Counted from the first letter of the stretch, positions 37,231-45,959 are shown. The stretch is DNA of 64,000 nt from an uncultured Prevotella sp. (GCA_934204655.1 CAKPZJ010000012.1:1-64000); one strand, 5' to 3'. Translations and numbers: made by a program. The notes: a model not told the origin generated them from the sequence alone.

Positions 37231-37280
37231 AAAGGTCGGTCTCCACGATTGTGGTGATCATTCCCATTGCTTAGGAATAG
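37231..37280 (+). repeat. 50-bp direct repeat (type C), copy 1
   Basis: It matches 37656-37705 at 44 of 50 positions; the shared core is CTCCACGATTGTGGTGA, itself containing the short palindrome CCACGATTGTGG. A degenerate inverted copy is at 7875-7906. Confidence 0.75.
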
Positions 37281-37410
37281 CCCTCTGTTCCTGCGCTTTT
37301 TACTTTTTTACACTTTTTCATTTTTACTTTTACAACGATGAAAACTCCCGCGATCGGAAAGACCTGTCTCGGCGATGCTAATAGGTATCCCTCACGCTTT
37401 AACGCTTCGC

Positions 37411-37500
37411 TACTTTTGCGCTTACAGCGCGCGTCGCGTGGGTGGGGGCCATACCTGGGGCGTTGCCCCAGGCTTTATACTGCTGCGCTTACAGCGCGCG
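37411..37500 (+). repeat. ~90-bp type-B repeat unit
   Basis: It begins TACTTTTGCGCTTACAGCGCG and ends CTGCGCTTACAGCGCGCG, with the palindrome CCTGGGGC-N3-GCCCCAGG at 37454-37472. It has the same layout and size as 8286-8375. The 20-25 nt between the first motif and the palindrome are not conserved. Confidence 0.75.
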
Positions 37501-37655
37501 CTGATTACAAGACGGACTACTCAGCTAAAAATGGAAAAAACAAAAATGGCAAAAAGGCTAAGCACAGCATAGCAATTACCACGGAAAACGAAAAGACCGA
37601 TCTCCACGTTTCTGAAGACGGCTCCCAGCCCGCTCAAGATGACTCCCTGCATCAT

Positions 37656-37705
37656 AAAGGTCGGCCTCCACGATTGTGGTGACAATTCCCATTGTCCAGG
37701 AATAG
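37656..37705 (+). repeat. 50-bp direct repeat (type C), copy 2
   Basis: Second copy of the unit at 37231-37280, six differences, same orientation, 425 bp downstream. Confidence 0.75.
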
Positions 37706-37779
37706 TTCTCTACACCAATGCTTGATAGCTATCGGTGAAAAAAAGTGGCAAAAAGCGGAGGGGTTATGGCGATTTTAGT

Positions 37780-37787
37780 TACCTTTG
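37780..37787 (+). promoter_or_regulatory. -7 promoter box of thrA
   Basis: TACCTTTG; transcription would begin near 37794, leaving a 66-nt leader that contains the Thr/Ile-rich mini-ORF at 37827. No clear -33 element. Confidence 0.6.
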
Positions 37788-37826
37788 TAGTCAAGTTTTG
37801 CGTACCCTCCGTTGTACCGAGGTCGC

Positions 37827-37853
37827 ATGATAGTAACCACCATAACATATTGA
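37827..37853 (+). CDS. Candidate Thr/Ile-rich leader peptide of thrA
   Basis: The ORF ATG ATA GTA ACC ACC ATA ACA TAT TGA encodes Met-Ile-Val-Thr-Thr-Ile-Thr-Tyr. Three Thr and two Ile in eight residues, directly upstream of the Thr-pathway gene thrA (6 nt between its stop and the thrA ATG), recalls the E. coli threonine leader peptide. There is no space for a terminator between the two, so any control would act on translation of thrA or on an upstream structure. The ORF is very short and could be accidental. Confidence 0.45.
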   Translation: MIVTTITY

Positions 37854-37859
37854 CCGAAT

Positions 37860-40295
37860 ATGAAAGTAATGAAGTTTGGCGGAACATCAGTAGGTTCCGT
37901 GAAAAGCATTGAGAGCCTTAGAAAAATTGTAGAGAAAGAGGCTAAGAAACAACCCGTTATCGTAGTGGTAAGCGCGCTGGGCGGGATAACAGACAAGTTG
38001 ATTGCCACCTCGAAGATGGCCGAAAACGGCAACGAGGCATGGCGCATCTTGTACGAGGAGATCGTGGACCGCCACTACAAGATGATAGATACCATCATTA
38101 CCGACAACGCCATACGTGTAGAGCTGTTCGCCACGGTCGACACGCTGCTCGAACAGCTCAAGAGCATCCTCTTCGGCGTGTTCTTGGTACACGACCTCAG
38201 CAAGAAGTCGTACGATGCCATCGTCAGCTACGGCGAGCGGCTCAGTTCGCACATCGTAGCAGCTCTTATCCGTGGCTCCAAGCGCCTCAACTCACTCGAC
38301 TTCATTATGACTGAGCGCAAGGACAACCGCCATATGCTCGACAGTGAACTCACCAACCAGTTGGTACGCAGCGCGTTTACACCCTTACAACGCATTACGG
38401 TGGTTCCGGGCTTCATCAGTCGCGACCGCCACACCCGAGAGATAACCAACTTGGGCCGCGGAGGTTCTGACTACACCGCATCCATCATCGCCGCGGCCCT
38501 GGATGCCGAAGTGTTAGAGATATGGACCGACGTAGACGGCTTTATGACCGCTGACCCACGCGTCATCAAGACCGCGTACACCATCAACGAACTGAGCTAC
38601 ATCGAGGCGATGGAGCTCTGCAACTTCGGAGCCAAGGTTATCTATCCCCCCACCATCTACCCGGTCTGCGTCAAGAACATTCCCATCAAGGTGAAGAACA
38701 CCTTCAACCCCGAGAGCCCAGGTACCGTCATCAAGCAGAAGATTAAGAACGACCATAAGCCCATCAAGGGCATATCCAGCATCAGCGGCACCACACTGAT
38801 AACCGTTGCCGGCCTGTCCATGGTGGGTGTCATCGGTGTCAACCAGCGCATCTTTACCGCCCTTACCAAGGGCGGCATATCGGTATTCATGGTGTCGCAG
38901 GCATCGTCAGAGAACTCTACCTCTATCGGTGTGCGCGATGCCGATGCCGACCAGGCCGTAGCCGTACTCAACCAGGAGTTTGCCAAGGAGATAGAGACCG
39001 GCGCCATGTTCCCCATGCACGCCGAGGGAGGGCTGGCCACCATAGCCATCGTGGGCGAGAACATGCGCCACACGCCCGGCGTGGCCGGCAAGCTGTTTGG
39101 CACCTTGGGCCGAAGCGGCATCTCGGTCATAGCCTGCGCCCAGGGAGCCTCTGAGACCAACATCTCGTTTGTCATCAACGGCACCTACCTGCGCAAGGCA
39201 CTCAACGTGCTACACGACTCGTTCTTCTTGTCTGAGTATAAGGTGCTCAACCTCTTCATCTGTGGCATCGGCACCGTGGGAGGCCGACTCATAGAACAGA
39301 TACACAACCAGTACGAGGAGCTAAAGGAGCACTCGAGGCTCAAGCTGAACGTAGTGGGCATCGCCTCGTCCAAGAACGCCATCTTCGACAGGGACGGCAT
39401 AGACCTAACCCATTACCGCGAGGCGCTCAAGGACTCTGCCCCCAGCGACGTGGAGGCTCTGAAAGAGAAGATACTGAGCATGAACATCTTCAACTCGGTC
39501 TTTGTAGACTGCACGGCCAGCAAGGATGTGGCCAGACTGTACCAGACGCTGTTAGAGCACAACATCAATGTCGTGGCGGCCAACAAGATAGCAGCCTCGT
39601 CAGACTATCAGAGTTATGCCAAGCTCAAACAGACAGCCCTGGACCGAGGTGTAATATACCGATTTGAGACCAATGTGGGCGCCGGACTGCCCATTATAGG
39701 CACCATCAATGACCTGAGAAACTCGGGCGACCGCATCCTGAAGATAGAAGCCGTACTTAGCGGCACACTCAACTACATTTTCAACGAGCTGTCGGCTCAG
39801 GTGCCTTTCTCGGAGACCGTCAGACTGGCCAAGGAGAACGGCTACTCCGAACCCGACCCCCGTATAGACCTCAGTGGTACCGACGTGGTACGCAAGTTGG
39901 TCATCCTGACCCGCGAGGCCGGTTACCAGATAGAGCAGGACGATGTAGAGAAGCACCTCTTCATCCCCCAGCAGCTGTTTGAGGGCACCGTCGACGACTT
40001 CTGGCGGCAACTGCCCTCGCTGGATGCCGACTTTGAGGCACAGCGGCAGCAGTTGGAGAGCGAGGGCAAGCGTTGGCGCTTTGTAGCCGAGATGGATAAG
40101 GGGGTGGCCAATGTCTCGCTGAAGGCCGTAGCCAAGGGCCATCCCTTCTACAACCTCCAAGGCTCTAACAACATCGTGATGCTCACCACCGAGCGTTACA
40201 AGGAGTTCCCCATGCTCATCCAGGGCTATGGCGCCGGGGCCAGCGTTACCGCCGCCGGCGTGTTTGCCAACATCATGTCTATCGCCAACATCTAA
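37860..40295 (+). CDS. thrA: Bifunctional aspartokinase / homoserine dehydrogenase
   Basis: It catalyses the first and third steps of the aspartate pathway to threonine, methionine and isoleucine. The 811-residue protein starts MKVMKFGGTSVGS (kinase signature) and has the aspartokinase core to about 290 and ACT regulatory domains at about 310-450 (TVAGLSMVGVIGVNQRIF). The homoserine dehydrogenase half runs from about 460 (FICGIGTVGGRLIEQI, then NVVAANKIAA and LSGTLNYIFNEL). Length matches E. coli ThrA (820). It is not followed by the other threonine genes: a hairpin and a convergent gene come next. Confidence 0.97.
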   Translation: MKVMKFGGTSVGSVKSIESLRKIVEKEAKKQPVIVVVSALGGITDKLIATSKMAENGNEAWRILYEEIVDRHYKMIDTIITDNAIRVELFATVDTLLEQLKSILFGVFLVHDLSKKSYDAIVSYGERLSSHIVAALIRGSKRLNSLDFIMTERKDNRHMLDSELTNQLVRSAFTPLQRITVVPGFISRDRHTREITNLGRGGSDYTASIIAAALDAEVLEIWTDVDGFMTADPRVIKTAYTINELSYIEAMELCNFGAKVIYPPTIYPVCVKNIPIKVKNTFNPESPGTVIKQKIKNDHKPIKGISSISGTTLITVAGLSMVGVIGVNQRIFTALTKGGISVFMVSQASSENSTSIGVRDADADQAVAVLNQEFAKEIETGAMFPMHAEGGLATIAIVGENMRHTPGVAGKLFGTLGRSGISVIACAQGASETNISFVINGTYLRKALNVLHDSFFLSEYKVLNLFICGIGTVGGRLIEQIHNQYEELKEHSRLKLNVVGIASSKNAIFDRDGIDLTHYREALKDSAPSDVEALKEKILSMNIFNSVFVDCTASKDVARLYQTLLEHNINVVAANKIAASSDYQSYAKLKQTALDRGVIYRFETNVGAGLPIIGTINDLRNSGDRILKIEAVLSGTLNYIFNELSAQVPFSETVRLAKENGYSEPDPRIDLSGTDVVRKLVILTREAGYQIEQDDVEKHLFIPQQLFEGTVDDFWRQLPSLDADFEAQRQQLESEGKRWRFVAEMDKGVANVSLKAVAKGHPFYNLQGSNNIVMLTTERYKEFPMLIQGYGAGASVTAAGVFANIMSIANI

Positions 40296-40342
40296 GCAGC
40301 GGCCCTGCCCCACCCCGCAGGAACTCTGACCACTATAAACAC

Positions 40343-40377
40343 TTCGGGCGCAACGTCAGCAGTACGTTGCGCCCGAA
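40343..40377. terminator. Hairpin between convergent thrA and the TPR gene
   Basis: A perfect 14-bp stem, TTCGGGCGCAACGT / ACGTTGCGCCCGAA, has a 7-nt loop. There is no long T-run on either side, so it is a probable but not typical bidirectional terminator. Confidence 0.6.
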
Positions 40378-40409
40378 ATCATTTCAGTCTCAGCCATTCG
40401 GCCCGTAGC

Positions 40410-42644
40410 CTACCCTTCCATCCTCATAGCTACCAGATCGGCCATGATGTGCAGGGCCGTGCTATCCATGCCATGGGCTTGCAGAAAAGCCCTGTCGGCC
40501 ATGAAGGCCGTGTAGATGAGCGCGCCCCAGCCCCTCTCCGAGCCAGCTTTCAGCCGCAGATAGTCACAGAAAACAGTTACCGCCTGCTGCACCTTGCCAC
40601 TCAGCCACAGACAGTAACCATAGTTAAGCCTGTCCTCGGCCTGGTCAGGATTGGCCTCGCACAGTTTGCTGTACTCGGGCTCAGCCTGAGCATACTGCTT
40701 CAGTTCCATCATGCCCCAGAGACGGCCGCGCACCACCGACAGGTTGTCCGGATGCTCGTAGTACAACTTGTGCAGTATGGGCATGGCCTCCTCAGTATGT
40801 CGGTTCATCAACAGGCAGAGCGCCCGGTTCACCTCGTAGCTCACCTGGGTGGCATCCATGGCCACCAACCGCTCATAGCACGCCAGCGCCCGCCCATAAC
40901 TCTTCTGCTCCATGTAGCCATGGGCCGCCATGCGCAGCGCTTCCTCGTTGTTGGGGTTACACATGGCTATACGTTGATAATGAGCCAGCCCCTCCTTACG
41001 GTCGCCATACTGATACTGATAGTTGGCCATAAACAACTCGTCGCCCTCGCTCCGTGGGGCACATGCCCCATGCAGCATAGGCAGTATCGTGTCGCGGTAA
41101 TGGCTCCTGTCAGCAGCGTCCAGGCTGTCCAGGTAACGCAGCATGTCGTAGTACATATCGGGGTAATCCAGTCGGTCGCCAAAGAGACTGCTATCCGTCA
41201 GCCACACACGCACCCGGCCCGAGTCGCCGCGCTGTAGGAACGGATTGGCGAAGTCGGCCCTACTGCCGTAGAGGTTATAAAAACGGAAAACATCGTGCAG
41301 ATAATTATTGCGGACGGCATCCGTGGCCGATAGCTGCCCCTCGCCCAGCGACAGGAAACCCGCCCGGTTCTCCATCACGGCCTGGCGCAACTGCTCTGGC
41401 AGCCGTCCCAACACCTTAGAAAACACTAAAGCAAATGAATACTTATCGCTGTCGCAGAAAGGGATAGCACTCAGCATGGTCTGCACCACCCTGCGCACCT
41501 CGGAGCCATCAGCCTGCCCGTAGTCGATAGCTGGGTTGTCCAGGAAGAAAGGCTCAAGCCAGTGGCCCAGCTGCGCAAAAAATCCGTAGCGCTTAGTCTG
41601 GTTGAACGCGCTGTAATAGATGTCTACACCCTTGGTCGCCCAGTCTCTCATCTTGGCCATGGCCTTTTCCACGTCGCCTGCGGTCTTCTCTGCGTCCTCC
41701 GGGTGTAGTATATCGTTCATATCCGATGCCTGCGTAATGTCCTTGGACAACTGCGAGAGGTCCATGTTGCCCTGCTTAACCAGCGTGGGCATCACCTCGC
41801 GCCTTATCCGCTCGTCATCGTATATCGTGTTGGCCGCCGTCAGAATCTGCCGCTGTAGGGCGCGTAGCTCGGCGCCCCCGCCATCATGTCCCATCAGTCG
41901 GGCCACCATGGCCCGCTGCTCCTCTAACATCAGCGTCTGCGTGCCGTCGAGCATGAACGCCCAGCCCACCAGCGCCCGCTGGCGCAGCGGTTCGGGCACA
42001 TCGGCCCTGTACACATCGGCCAGCACCCTGAGCTTATTTATGTCAAACAGGTTGACCCCCGCCACCATGATGGCACTCACCATCCACTGCGCGTCTATCG
42101 TGTCGATGGCCGGCGAGGTGAGCAGCGCACTGTAGAAGACTGCGTCGGCCTCGGTCCACGACGGCGACACTAACAGCCAGTCAAACAGGCGGCTCATATA
42201 TACATCGTGGGTGATGAGCAGATGGCGGTAGTGCTCTGCCCGGGTGTGCTCTGGTTCGAGCGACAGCATGGCCATGTCGGCCACGTAGCCCTCCAGCTTA
42301 GCCTTGATGTCGTTGCGGTCGCCCGCGAACTGCGCCATCTCACAGCGATGGGCTGCATCGCGATACGAGGGTACCTCGCCGATGCGGCACTTCAACCTTA
42401 CATCCTGTAGCAGCTGATACGTCTGTAGCAGCAGCTCCCGGTATATGTGCTCCCGCTGTGGGTCGCTGTATCCCCGCTCTATAAAATCGAGCATCAGCTG
42501 ATAGTTGCCCTCTATCTCGTCATTCCGGGACTTAAAGGCATGAAAACCAGCGGCCTCAACGATATGGCCCAGCCGTTGCAGGGCCGTGTGTATGCTCTGG
42601 TGGTCATTAAAATCGCGCAGTAGGTCGGCAACAGATTTTTCCAT
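40410..42644 (-). CDS. Large TPR-repeat protein of unknown function
   Basis: This 744-residue protein has no signal peptide. The C-terminal third is made of tetratricopeptide repeats (for example ALRMAAHGYMEQKSYGRALA followed by CYERLVAMDATQVSYEVNRA), with further helical pairs to the end. The first 450 residues are helical and not assignable to a family that I know. TPR proteins usually serve as protein-protein scaffolds. It is 24 bp downstream of the substrate-binding lipoprotein gene and probably shares its transcript. Confidence 0.8.
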   Translation of the reverse strand: MEKSVADLLRDFNDHQSIHTALQRLGHIVEAAGFHAFKSRNDEIEGNYQLMLDFIERGYSDPQREHIYRELLLQTYQLLQDVRLKCRIGEVPSYRDAAHRCEMAQFAGDRNDIKAKLEGYVADMAMLSLEPEHTRAEHYRHLLITHDVYMSRLFDWLLVSPSWTEADAVFYSALLTSPAIDTIDAQWMVSAIMVAGVNLFDINKLRVLADVYRADVPEPLRQRALVGWAFMLDGTQTLMLEEQRAMVARLMGHDGGGAELRALQRQILTAANTIYDDERIRREVMPTLVKQGNMDLSQLSKDITQASDMNDILHPEDAEKTAGDVEKAMAKMRDWATKGVDIYYSAFNQTKRYGFFAQLGHWLEPFFLDNPAIDYGQADGSEVRRVVQTMLSAIPFCDSDKYSFALVFSKVLGRLPEQLRQAVMENRAGFLSLGEGQLSATDAVRNNYLHDVFRFYNLYGSRADFANPFLQRGDSGRVRVWLTDSSLFGDRLDYPDMYYDMLRYLDSLDAADRSHYRDTILPMLHGACAPRSEGDELFMANYQYQYGDRKEGLAHYQRIAMCNPNNEEALRMAAHGYMEQKSYGRALACYERLVAMDATQVSYEVNRALCLLMNRHTEEAMPILHKLYYEHPDNLSVVRGRLWGMMELKQYAQAEPEYSKLCEANPDQAEDRLNYGYCLWLSGKVQQAVTVFCDYLRLKAGSERGWGALIYTAFMADRAFLQAHGMDSTALHIMADLVAMRMEG

Positions 42645-42668
42645 AGTGTCGTGGCTTAGTCTGGTAAG

Positions 42669-43547
42669 TTACTTTATGTTTTTCAGGGCTATATGTGGAA
42701 AGTACAGTTTGGGCAGGGCCTTCACCGTAGCCCCGTCGGTATGGCAGTAGGTCTCTACCAGCGACGAGTAGTGGGCCACCCCACGCACATTGAGCGAGTC
42801 ACAGGCGCGGTTGTAGCCCTTGACAAAGGCCGCCAACTGCCGCTTGCGCTCAGCGTTACTGAACAGACCGCCCCGCATGACCACCACGCCTAAGTGCTGG
42901 TTCATCTTACGGCTATCCTTGAGCACCACATGCCTATACATACGTGCCGTGGTGGCCTGAGGCTCGGGCAGCCACATGGCGTCCATCTCGTTGTTGCGCA
43001 ACATCTCCAACCGGGTCAGCACATCGTTAATCTGGATGCGGAACACCACCGATGAGGTCTTAACGCCCTTCAGGGCCTGGTCCGTAAGGTAGTCGGTGGC
43101 CGAGTAGCGGGTCATGGCCACCATCTTGTCGCCCATCTGCGACACATCCTTGACTCGGGCCGTGCGGTTAGCTATCAGCTGCCAGTAGGCATTGGTGGGG
43201 CCCATCGACACCAGGGCCACCCCGCACCGGGTCAGGTGTTCCACCCGTTTCAGGTCGGTCACGGCCACCTCTACGCTCTTGCCGGCCAGCGCCGTGTCGC
43301 AGTCCATCTGCGCATTGCGCACCTTGAGTCGTATATCTACTCCCATGCTGTCAAACCAAGCCGCCGACTTGGCCAGATAGGCTGGCATACAGTCTATCGT
43401 GGGCATCACGGCCACCTTCAGGGCCTGCGCGTCCTCGCGGGCGAGCCGCTCCCTCTCGGCCCTGGATATGCGGGCCTTCTCCTCGTACGACTGGCCACAG
43501 CCCGCCACCATCGCCGCTATGCCCAGCAGCACTAATATCTTCTTCAT
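42669..43547 (-). CDS. Solitary substrate-binding lipoprotein (NMT1/SsuA-like)
   Basis: This 292-residue protein has a lipoprotein signal with the lipobox ending at Cys17 (MVAGC) and a periplasmic-binding-protein type II body similar to the NMT1/thiamine-precursor or sulfonate-binding proteins (LKVAVMPTIDCMPAYLAKSAAWFDSMG; VEVAVTDLKRVEHL; NNEMDAMWLPEPQATTARM, given in parts). No ABC permease or ATPase gene is near. It is first in an operon with the TPR gene. Its ligand and partner are not evident. Confidence 0.82.
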   Translation of the reverse strand: MKKILVLLGIAAMVAGCGQSYEEKARISRAERERLAREDAQALKVAVMPTIDCMPAYLAKSAAWFDSMGVDIRLKVRNAQMDCDTALAGKSVEVAVTDLKRVEHLTRCGVALVSMGPTNAYWQLIANRTARVKDVSQMGDKMVAMTRYSATDYLTDQALKGVKTSSVVFRIQINDVLTRLEMLRNNEMDAMWLPEPQATTARMYRHVVLKDSRKMNQHLGVVVMRGGLFSNAERKRQLAAFVKGYNRACDSLNVRGVAHYSSLVETYCHTDGATVKALPKLYFPHIALKNIK

Positions 43548-43570
43548 AAACCTATTTAAATATATTATTG

Positions 43571-43578
43571 CAAAATTA
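43571..43578 (-). promoter_or_regulatory. -7 promoter box of the lipoprotein-TPR operon
   Basis: The minus strand reads TAATTTTG, 24 nt from the ATG; no -33 TTTG. It is close to the divergent radA promoter. Confidence 0.5.
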
Positions 43579-43587
43579 GCAATATTT

Positions 43588-43619
43588 TTTGACCCAGTAA
43601 AAAAAACTTTGTAATTTTG
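43588..43619 (+). promoter_or_regulatory. Promoter of radA
   Basis: TTTG (43588-43591), 20 nt, TAATTTTG (43612-43619), full consensus. It excludes the apparent GTG start at 43617 and supports the ATG at 43641. Confidence 0.75.
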
Positions 43620-43640
43620 TGTAAACCAACAATAACGACA

Positions 43641-45044
43641 ATGGCAAAAGACAAGATAGCCTACGTGTGCTCAGAGTGCGGCCAGGAGTCGGCCAAGTGG
43701 ATTGGCAGATGTCCCAACTGCGGTAAGTGGAACACATTCAAGGAGATTAGGATAGCCGCAGATACTGGCACCATGGCCGCGAGGTCGGCGGCGCAGACCC
43801 TGAACGCTCACCGCAGTCTGCACGAGACCTCGGCACGCCCGCTACGCCTGCGCGACATAGCCGCCACCGAAGACCCACGCATAGACACCCACGATGCCGA
43901 GCTGAACAGGGTGCTGGGTGGCGGACTGGTACCGGGCAGCATCGTACTGCTGGGCGGCGAACCCGGCATAGGCAAGTCTACACTCACCCTGCAAACCATC
44001 CTACACATGCCCGACATCAATATCCTGTACGTGTCGGGCGAGGAGAGTCCACATCAAATCAAGATGAGAGCCGAGCGTATCGGGGGCGGCCAGTGTACCA
44101 TGGACCACATCACTCTGCTCTGTGAGACCTCGTTAGAGAATATCTTTGCCTGTATCAAGGAGGTAAAGCCCCAGCTGGTAATCATCGACTCTATCCAGAC
44201 CATATCGACCGAGGATGCCGAGTCGAGTCCCGGCAGCGTAACCCAGATACGCGAGTGCGCCTCGTCGCTCCTGCGCTTTGCCAAGACCAGTGGCATACCC
44301 GTCATCCTCATCGGCCACATCACCAAGGAAGGCTCGCTGGCCGGACCCAAGACCCTGGAGCACATCGTGGATGCCGTTATCCAGTTCGAGGGCGACCAGC
44401 ACTATATGTACCGCATACTCCGGGGCATTAAGAATCGGTTTGGAAGTACCTCGGAACTGGGCATCTACGAGATGGAGCAAAACGGACTGAGGCTGGTGTC
44501 CAACCCCTCGGAGCTACTGCTTACCGAGGACCACGAGGGGCTGTCAGGCATAGCCATCAGTGCCGCCATCGAGGGCGTGCGGCCGTTCTTGCTCGAAACC
44601 CAGGCCCTGGTGTCGAGCGCCGCCTACGGCACACCGCAGCGGTCGGCCACCGGTTTTGACCAGCGCAGGCTCAACATGCTTCTGGCCGTACTGGAGAAGC
44701 GCGTAGGGTTCAAGTTGATGCAAAAGGATGTGTTTCTCAATATAGCAGGAGGCCTCCGTGTTACTGACATGGCCATGGACCTCAGCGTAATAGCCGCCGT
44801 ACTGTCCAGCAATGTAGACACCCCGATAGAGGCGGGCTGGTGTATGTGTGGCGAGGTGGGCCTGAGTGGCGAGGTGAGGGCCGTGAGCCGGATAGAGCAG
44901 CGCATAGCCGAAGCCGAGAAACTGGGGTTCACGGATATAGTGATGCCCGCATACAATCTCAAGGGCATCAATCCGCACAAATACCATATACACCTGCACC
45001 CGGTGAAGAAAGTAGAAGAGGCGCTGCGCACCCTGTTCGGGTAG
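43641..45044 (+). CDS. radA: DNA repair protein RadA
   Basis: RadA (Sms) is a RecA-like, LonB-fused branch-migration helicase of homologous recombination. The 467-residue protein begins with a C4 zinc finger (Cys10, 13, 24, 27; CSECGQESAKWIGRCPNCG), then the ATPase with Walker A GEPGIGKST, the RadA-specific KNRFGSTSE motif, and a Lon-like C-terminal domain ending in HLHPVKKVEEAL. Length is normal. It is divergent from the lipoprotein operon. Confidence 0.96.
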   Translation: MAKDKIAYVCSECGQESAKWIGRCPNCGKWNTFKEIRIAADTGTMAARSAAQTLNAHRSLHETSARPLRLRDIAATEDPRIDTHDAELNRVLGGGLVPGSIVLLGGEPGIGKSTLTLQTILHMPDINILYVSGEESPHQIKMRAERIGGGQCTMDHITLLCETSLENIFACIKEVKPQLVIIDSIQTISTEDAESSPGSVTQIRECASSLLRFAKTSGIPVILIGHITKEGSLAGPKTLEHIVDAVIQFEGDQHYMYRILRGIKNRFGSTSELGIYEMEQNGLRLVSNPSELLLTEDHEGLSGIAISAAIEGVRPFLLETQALVSSAAYGTPQRSATGFDQRRLNMLLAVLEKRVGFKLMQKDVFLNIAGGLRVTDMAMDLSVIAAVLSSNVDTPIEAGWCMCGEVGLSGEVRAVSRIEQRIAEAEKLGFTDIVMPAYNLKGINPHKYHIHLHPVKKVEEALRTLFG

Positions 45045-45057
45045 CGGCAGCGCCTCT
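45017..45057. terminator. Hairpin spanning the radA stop codon
   Basis: A perfect 11-bp stem, AGAGGCGCTGC / GCAGCGCCTCT, encloses the radA TAG. No T-run follows. It lies between convergent radA and queC and may act as a weak terminator. Confidence 0.4.
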
Positions 45058-45092
45058 GCACAAGCTGATGGCCTGGGCCGTGTGGGCCAGCC

Positions 45093-45749
45093 TTATTGCT
45101 CGTATTCTGTATGGTCTTCGATACCGGCCTCGGCCAGGGCTTCACGGCGCTCACGGCAGGTACCGCACTTGCCACAGTGCTTGTCGCCACCCTTGTAGCA
45201 ACTCCAGGTCTCGGCATAGTCTATGCCTAAGCGCTTGCCGTGCCGGGCTATGTCGGCCTTGGTAATATCGGTATAGGGAGCCAGCACCTGTACGCCCACG
45301 TAGGTTCCCTGGGCCGTAGCCTCGGACATGGCGTTGACAAAGGCTCTCCGGCAGTCGGGATAGATGGCATGGTCGCCTCCATGGTTGGCCATCATCACAT
45401 ACTTGAGTTCATTGGATTCGGCTATGCCAGCTGCTATCGACAGCATGATGCCATTGCGGAACGGCACCACGGTCGACTTCATATTCTCGTCATCATAGTT
45501 GCCCTCGGGAATGGCTTCGGCACCCTCTAACAGCGAACTCTTAAAGTACTGGTGCATAAAACCTAAGTTGATAACAATGTGCGGGATGCCCAGCCGCTTA
45601 CAGTGCATGGCTGCGAAGGGTATCTCACGGGCATTATGATTGCTGCCATAATCGAACGATACCCCTAAGGCTATCCTGTCCTTGAACTCGTAGAGCATGG
45701 TTATGCTGTCCATGCCTCCACTGACTATCAATACTGCGTCTTTCTTCAT
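45093..45749 (-). CDS. queC: 7-cyano-7-deazaguanine synthase
   Basis: QueC converts 7-carboxy-7-deazaguanine to preQ0 with ATP and ammonia, a step in queuosine synthesis. The 218-residue protein has the PP-loop LIVSGGMDSIT at its start, FDYGSNH, and the C-terminal zinc cysteines CYKGGDKHCGKCGTC. The ATG at 45749 gives MKKDAVLIVSGG, the normal beginning. The frame stays open a further 51 codons upstream with a hydrophobic stretch; this is discussed as a finding. Transcription probably starts from the type-A repeat about 200 nt upstream. Confidence 0.93.
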   Translation of the reverse strand: MKKDAVLIVSGGMDSITMLYEFKDRIALGVSFDYGSNHNAREIPFAAMHCKRLGIPHIVINLGFMHQYFKSSLLEGAEAIPEGNYDDENMKSTVVPFRNGIMLSIAAGIAESNELKYVMMANHGGDHAIYPDCRRAFVNAMSEATAQGTYVGVQVLAPYTDITKADIARHGKRLGIDYAETWSCYKGGDKHCGKCGTCRERREALAEAGIEDHTEYEQ

Positions 45750-45898
45750 AATCTTATTATTTTTCGTCTGTCTCACTATTCGTATAGTCCTATCTACACA
45801 AGCCGGAGCCGTAGATACGCCCGTGGAGACCACCACTACGAAGCCCGCGACCATCACTATAATACTAAATAGGGATGTGGGTACGTACCAAGATGGTG

Positions 45899-45959
45899 CC
45901 AACCGAGCGCCATGAGCTCGCTCAAATGGCCGAGGTGCAGCCCAGCTTATACAAAGGTA
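45899..45959 (-). repeat. Promoter-bearing repeat (type A) upstream of queC, inverted
   Basis: The minus strand reads TACCTTTGTATAAGCTGGGC and continues with CTGCACCTCGGCCATTTGAG and CGAGCTCATGGCGCTCGG. The -7 box is 45952-45959. It matches the copies at 8829-8922 and 29256-29310 but points left, toward queC. The queC leader would be about 195 nt. Confidence 0.7.

Larger units (their letters stand above)
37139..37779. repeat. Gene-free repeat-rich region between rho and thrA
   Basis: About 640 bp without a gene. It holds the start of a stretch resembling 7800-7860 (near 37150-37230), two direct copies of a 50-bp unit (37231-37280 and 37656-37705, 44 of 50 identical) and one ~90-bp type-B unit (37411-37500). 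The mosaic is the same as in the 7.7-8.8 kb gap. Confidence 0.7.

Noticed and set aside
45750..45950. preQ1 riboswitch upstream of queC
   Set aside because: The leader lacks the short C-rich loop and A-rich tail of preQ1 aptamers; it is mostly the repeat and an open frame.
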